64,000 bases of DNA from CAVQBP01 sp963723205 (GTDB taxonomy: Bacteria > Bacteroidota > Ignavibacteria > Ignavibacteriales > Ignavibacteriaceae). A program made the position numbers and the translations under genes. The notes beneath the pieces are model-generated. The model saw only the letters and a program-made list of their open reading frames with translations. It did not search any database and was not told where the DNA came from. Below are positions 62,224 to 64,000 of this stretch, in pieces; position 1 is the first letter of the stretch; each line of letters starts with the position of its first letter. The stretch is taken from assembly GCA_963723205.1 (NCBI GenBank), contig CAVRQC010000042.1:14872-78871 (forward strand), read 5' to 3'.

Positions 62224-62484
62224 ATGAAACCTAGAGAACTTAAATCATTAATAGTGGACAAATATTTTGGAACAGAAAATATGGAGAATCGACTAAAAGC
62301 AATCGAAGAATTTAACAATGAAGTATGGTTCGACATTATTGAAGATTTCTGCGAATTTATCAAAAATGAATTTGCGTCGGAATTTGAACGAGGAAACCAT
62401 ACAACCGAAGATGACGAAGGAATAGATAGCTTAATAAAAGATTGTTTTTTATTTGAAATACGTGAAGCACAGGGAGCATTTTAG
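62224..62484 (+). CDS. Small acidic protein (86 aa)
   Basis: 86 aa with a ribosome site (GAGGAGTAAAA) and a helical, acidic body (DIIEDFCEFIKNEFASEFERG). It lies between two terminators, so it is a single-gene unit. No motif recognised. The last rightward gene before the tRNA fragment. Confidence 0.55.
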   Translation: MKPRELKSLIVDKYFGTENMENRLKAIEEFNNEVWFDIIEDFCEFIKNEFASEFERGNHTTEDDEGIDSLIKDCFLFEIREAQGAF

Positions 62485-62882
62485 CTGTTAGAAACAACTA
62501 AAATTCCCGGAATTAATTATTGATGCCTTGCTTAATATTAGAAATAATAAGCAAGGCATTTATAAATTGAAATAATATTTTCAGTTAATCAATTATTTTT
62601 TTTCTGTCTTCCACTCAGTCACACTTTTTGACCCACTTAAACTGTAACACTTTTTGTATTGGACTTATAGTTTCGCTCCGTTGTTAATAAGAATAATTTA
62701 ACAACTCCGCTCAACTATTCAAGGATAGACAAAAAGATGTTCCAGTTTTAACCTGCAAAGATATCCTTCGTTAAATATTCAACTGATTTATAAATTATTT
62801 CGGGTGCCCAAATGGTGCCCAAATTCGGATTAATTCTGATTAGTTCTGATTAGTTTGTGATAATTTCTAATTTGAAGAAAAT
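62485..62882. other. Intergenic region left of the attachment site
   Basis: 398 nt with a terminator hairpin (62523-62559), two short direct repeats (GGTGCCCAAAT twice near 62810; TTCTGATTAG twice near 62835), and the upstream end of the next terminator. The repeats could be arm-type sites for a tyrosine recombinase (inference). No gene is supported. Confidence 0.45.
62523..62559. terminator. Hairpin ATGCCTTGCTTA / TAAGCAAGGCAT
   Basis: 12-bp perfect stem with a 13-nt loop and an AT-rich right side; no strong T run, so terminator strength is uncertain. It follows the 86-aa gene stop by about 40 nt. Confidence 0.6.
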
Positions 62883-62920
62883 AAAAAAAGCTTCAAAACG
62901 TTTAATTTTGAAGCTTTTTT
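62883..62920. terminator. Bidirectional terminator hairpin beside tRNA fragment
   Basis: AAAAAAGCTTCAAAA / TTTTGAAGCTTTTTT stem with A- and T-tracts on both sides. It directly adjoins the tRNA-Val 3' end, as a native tRNA terminator would. Confidence 0.8.
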
Positions 62921-62921
62921 G

Positions 62922-62964
62922 TGGGCGCTCACGGATTCGAACCGCGGACCCTCTGCTTGTAAGT
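62922..62964 (-). tRNA. 3' fragment of a tRNA-Val (anticodon UAC) gene
   Basis: On the minus strand it reads CTTACAAGCAGAGGGTC, then the T-arm CGGTTCGAATCCG and the acceptor end GCGCCCA. The anticodon loop CUUACAA indicates tRNA-Val(UAC). The 5' half is absent: the sequence on the right (CCTACTAA...) cannot pair with the anticodon stem. It is therefore a partial copy left by site-specific integration of the neighbouring element. Confidence 0.75.
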
Positions 62965-63051
62965 TAGTAGGTTTCTTGGGAATAATTTCCAATTTCAAAG
63001 GAAATTTAGTTACTCCATACCAAGTCCATACTGAGAGAAAGGAAGATCAGT

Positions 63052-64000
63052 ATGGAACCCAAATATTTAATATTCAACGATAAATCCCCTTTTTATCAGG
63101 TCTTATATAAAAGAAATGGTAAGAAAACCACTATTTCAACTGGAACTGCTGACAGAAATGAAGCTGAAAAATTCCTTAATCATTTCGATCCGGACACAAT
63201 CCAGGAAAAGCCCAAAGAGAGACCTCAATAACTTTAAAAGCATTCATTAAGGAATACAAGCAGTTTATAAAGAACACATATTCAAAAGCTTATTATGAAA
63301 GAGCTGTAATACCTTCCTTTAATAAGCTGGAAAAATTCCTTCCTAATTTACCGCTTGATATGATTTCATCAAGAAATATAGATCAATTCATTTCATCTAT
63401 TATGTCATATTCAAAAAGTGCGGCCTCATTATATCATAGAACTTTGAAAGCTGCTTTTAACAAAGCTTTAGCCTGGAATTATATTAAAGAAAGCCCATTT
63501 AATAAAATCAAAGCTCCGAAAGTAATTAAGAATTATCCAATTTTTATTGGCTCTTTTGAGCTAGATAGAATCCTGGAAAAAACAACTTATGATTTTCTTA
63601 AACATATATATAAGGTAGCTTTTCATACCGGTTTACGACTCGCTGAATTATTGAATATGAAATGGTCCTGGATAGACTTTGAACAAAATATAATCACAGT
63701 AAAAAATTCAAATGATTTTCTAACCAAAGGCAAGAAAGAAAGAATAATACCCATGAATCCAACTGTTCAAATCATTATGAAAAAAAGGATCCCGATTCCA
63801 TTTAAAAATGATTTTGTTTTTATCCGCACGAAGGGAATTAAACTTAATGAAGATTTTGTAAGTAAAAGCTTTAAACAATCTGTTAGAGATGCAGAGCTAA
63901 ATGATAAAATTCATTTTCATACATTACGCCACAGTTTTGCTTCTAATCTAGTACAAAAGGTGTTTCTCTTTATGTTGTTAAAGAATTGCTTGGCCATGAA
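63052..64000 (+). pseudogene. Tyrosine recombinase (phage integrase), frameshifted, 3' end outside
   Basis: ATG 63052 with an AGAAAGGAAG ribosome site. Frame 1 gives MEPKYLIFNDKSPFYQVLYK (AP2-like N-terminal arm domain) and stops at ~63231; another frame continues with TLKAFIKEYKQFI, a SAM-like core-binding domain. The catalytic part follows: TGLRLAELLNMKW with the first Arg, then HFHTLRHSFASNL with the H-x-L-R-H box. A GA duplication near 63222 and a missing A near 63955 break the frame. The catalytic Tyr lies beyond 64000. Next to the tRNA fragment, so it is the integrase of an element extending right. Confidence 0.82.

Noticed and set aside
62590..62690. Possible transposase remnant on the minus strand (short GSKSVTEW tail)
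   Set aside because: Only about 20 residues, no start and no matching family; chance is as likely.
63052..64000. Considered as an integron integrase (IntI)
   Set aside because: It lies next to a tRNA fragment, far from the attC sites, and no IntI-specific extra segment is seen between the catalytic Arg and the H-x-x-R box; it fits a phage-type integrase.

Overview
The window is low-GC bacterial DNA. Three secreted proteins (23.8, 41.8 and 55.6 kb) end in a type IX secretion (T9SS) type A sorting domain with the NYPNPFNP signature. Together with the base composition and the many lipoproteins, this suggests the Ignavibacteria/Chlorobi-Bacteroidetes branch. The lineage call is inference from memory of these families; no search was run. 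Nearly all genes from 0 to 51.8 kb are on the minus strand.

Region A (1-13.8 kb) is a tightly packed minus-strand operon of four very large, non-secreted proteins: a PhoD-like metallophosphatase (881 aa), a DUF6603-like protein (1165 aa), an unknown 1111-aa protein and an unknown protein of at least 1432 aa that runs off the left edge. Their functional link is undescribed as far as I know. Region B (14.1-15.5 kb and 23.3-23.8 kb) holds a c-type cytochrome lipoprotein and a duplicated small-protein module.

Region C (about 15.4-45.6 kb) looks like a gene-cassette array of a chromosomal integron, without an integron integrase in the window (a CALIN-like array). Short unrelated genes, nearly all on the minus strand, alternate with attC-like imperfect palindromes bounded by RYYYAAC and GTTRRRY boxes. 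The cassettes include an aminotransferase, a P1 peptidase, GIY-YIG and possible PD-(D/E)XK nucleases, a GH105 hydrolase, VOC and SnoaL proteins, an ECF sigma factor, a serine hydrolase, a frameshifted cupin, a SpoIIE phosphatase, outer-membrane proteins and T9SS proteins. Several attC sites are very large (225-284 nt) and carry an internal hairpin whose sequence covaries between copies. One ORF-less group II intron (674 nt) sits inside an attC core box; removing it restores a perfect box. Nine more copies of only its last two domains (D5-D6) lie at other cassette junctions, most just upstream of the next gene. A four-gene surface-glycan operon (31.6-36.4 kb) is embedded in the array.

Region D (45.8-62.5 kb) is a Mu-like head and packaging module: terminase small and large subunits, DUF935 portal, protease/scaffold, major capsid, head fibre, lysis genes, and an early region with an ArdC N-domain and an AAA ATPase. 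I see no tail genes. It is therefore a decayed prophage or a capsid-forming satellite. A T9SS-secreted papain-like peptidase lies inside it. Region E (62.9-64 kb) is a tRNA-Val 3' fragment next to a frameshifted tyrosine recombinase that runs off the right edge; it probably marks the left end of another integrated element.

Several genes are split by single-base indels, mostly at A/T runs. Some may be assembly errors, but in-frame stops at 49 kb show real decay as well.
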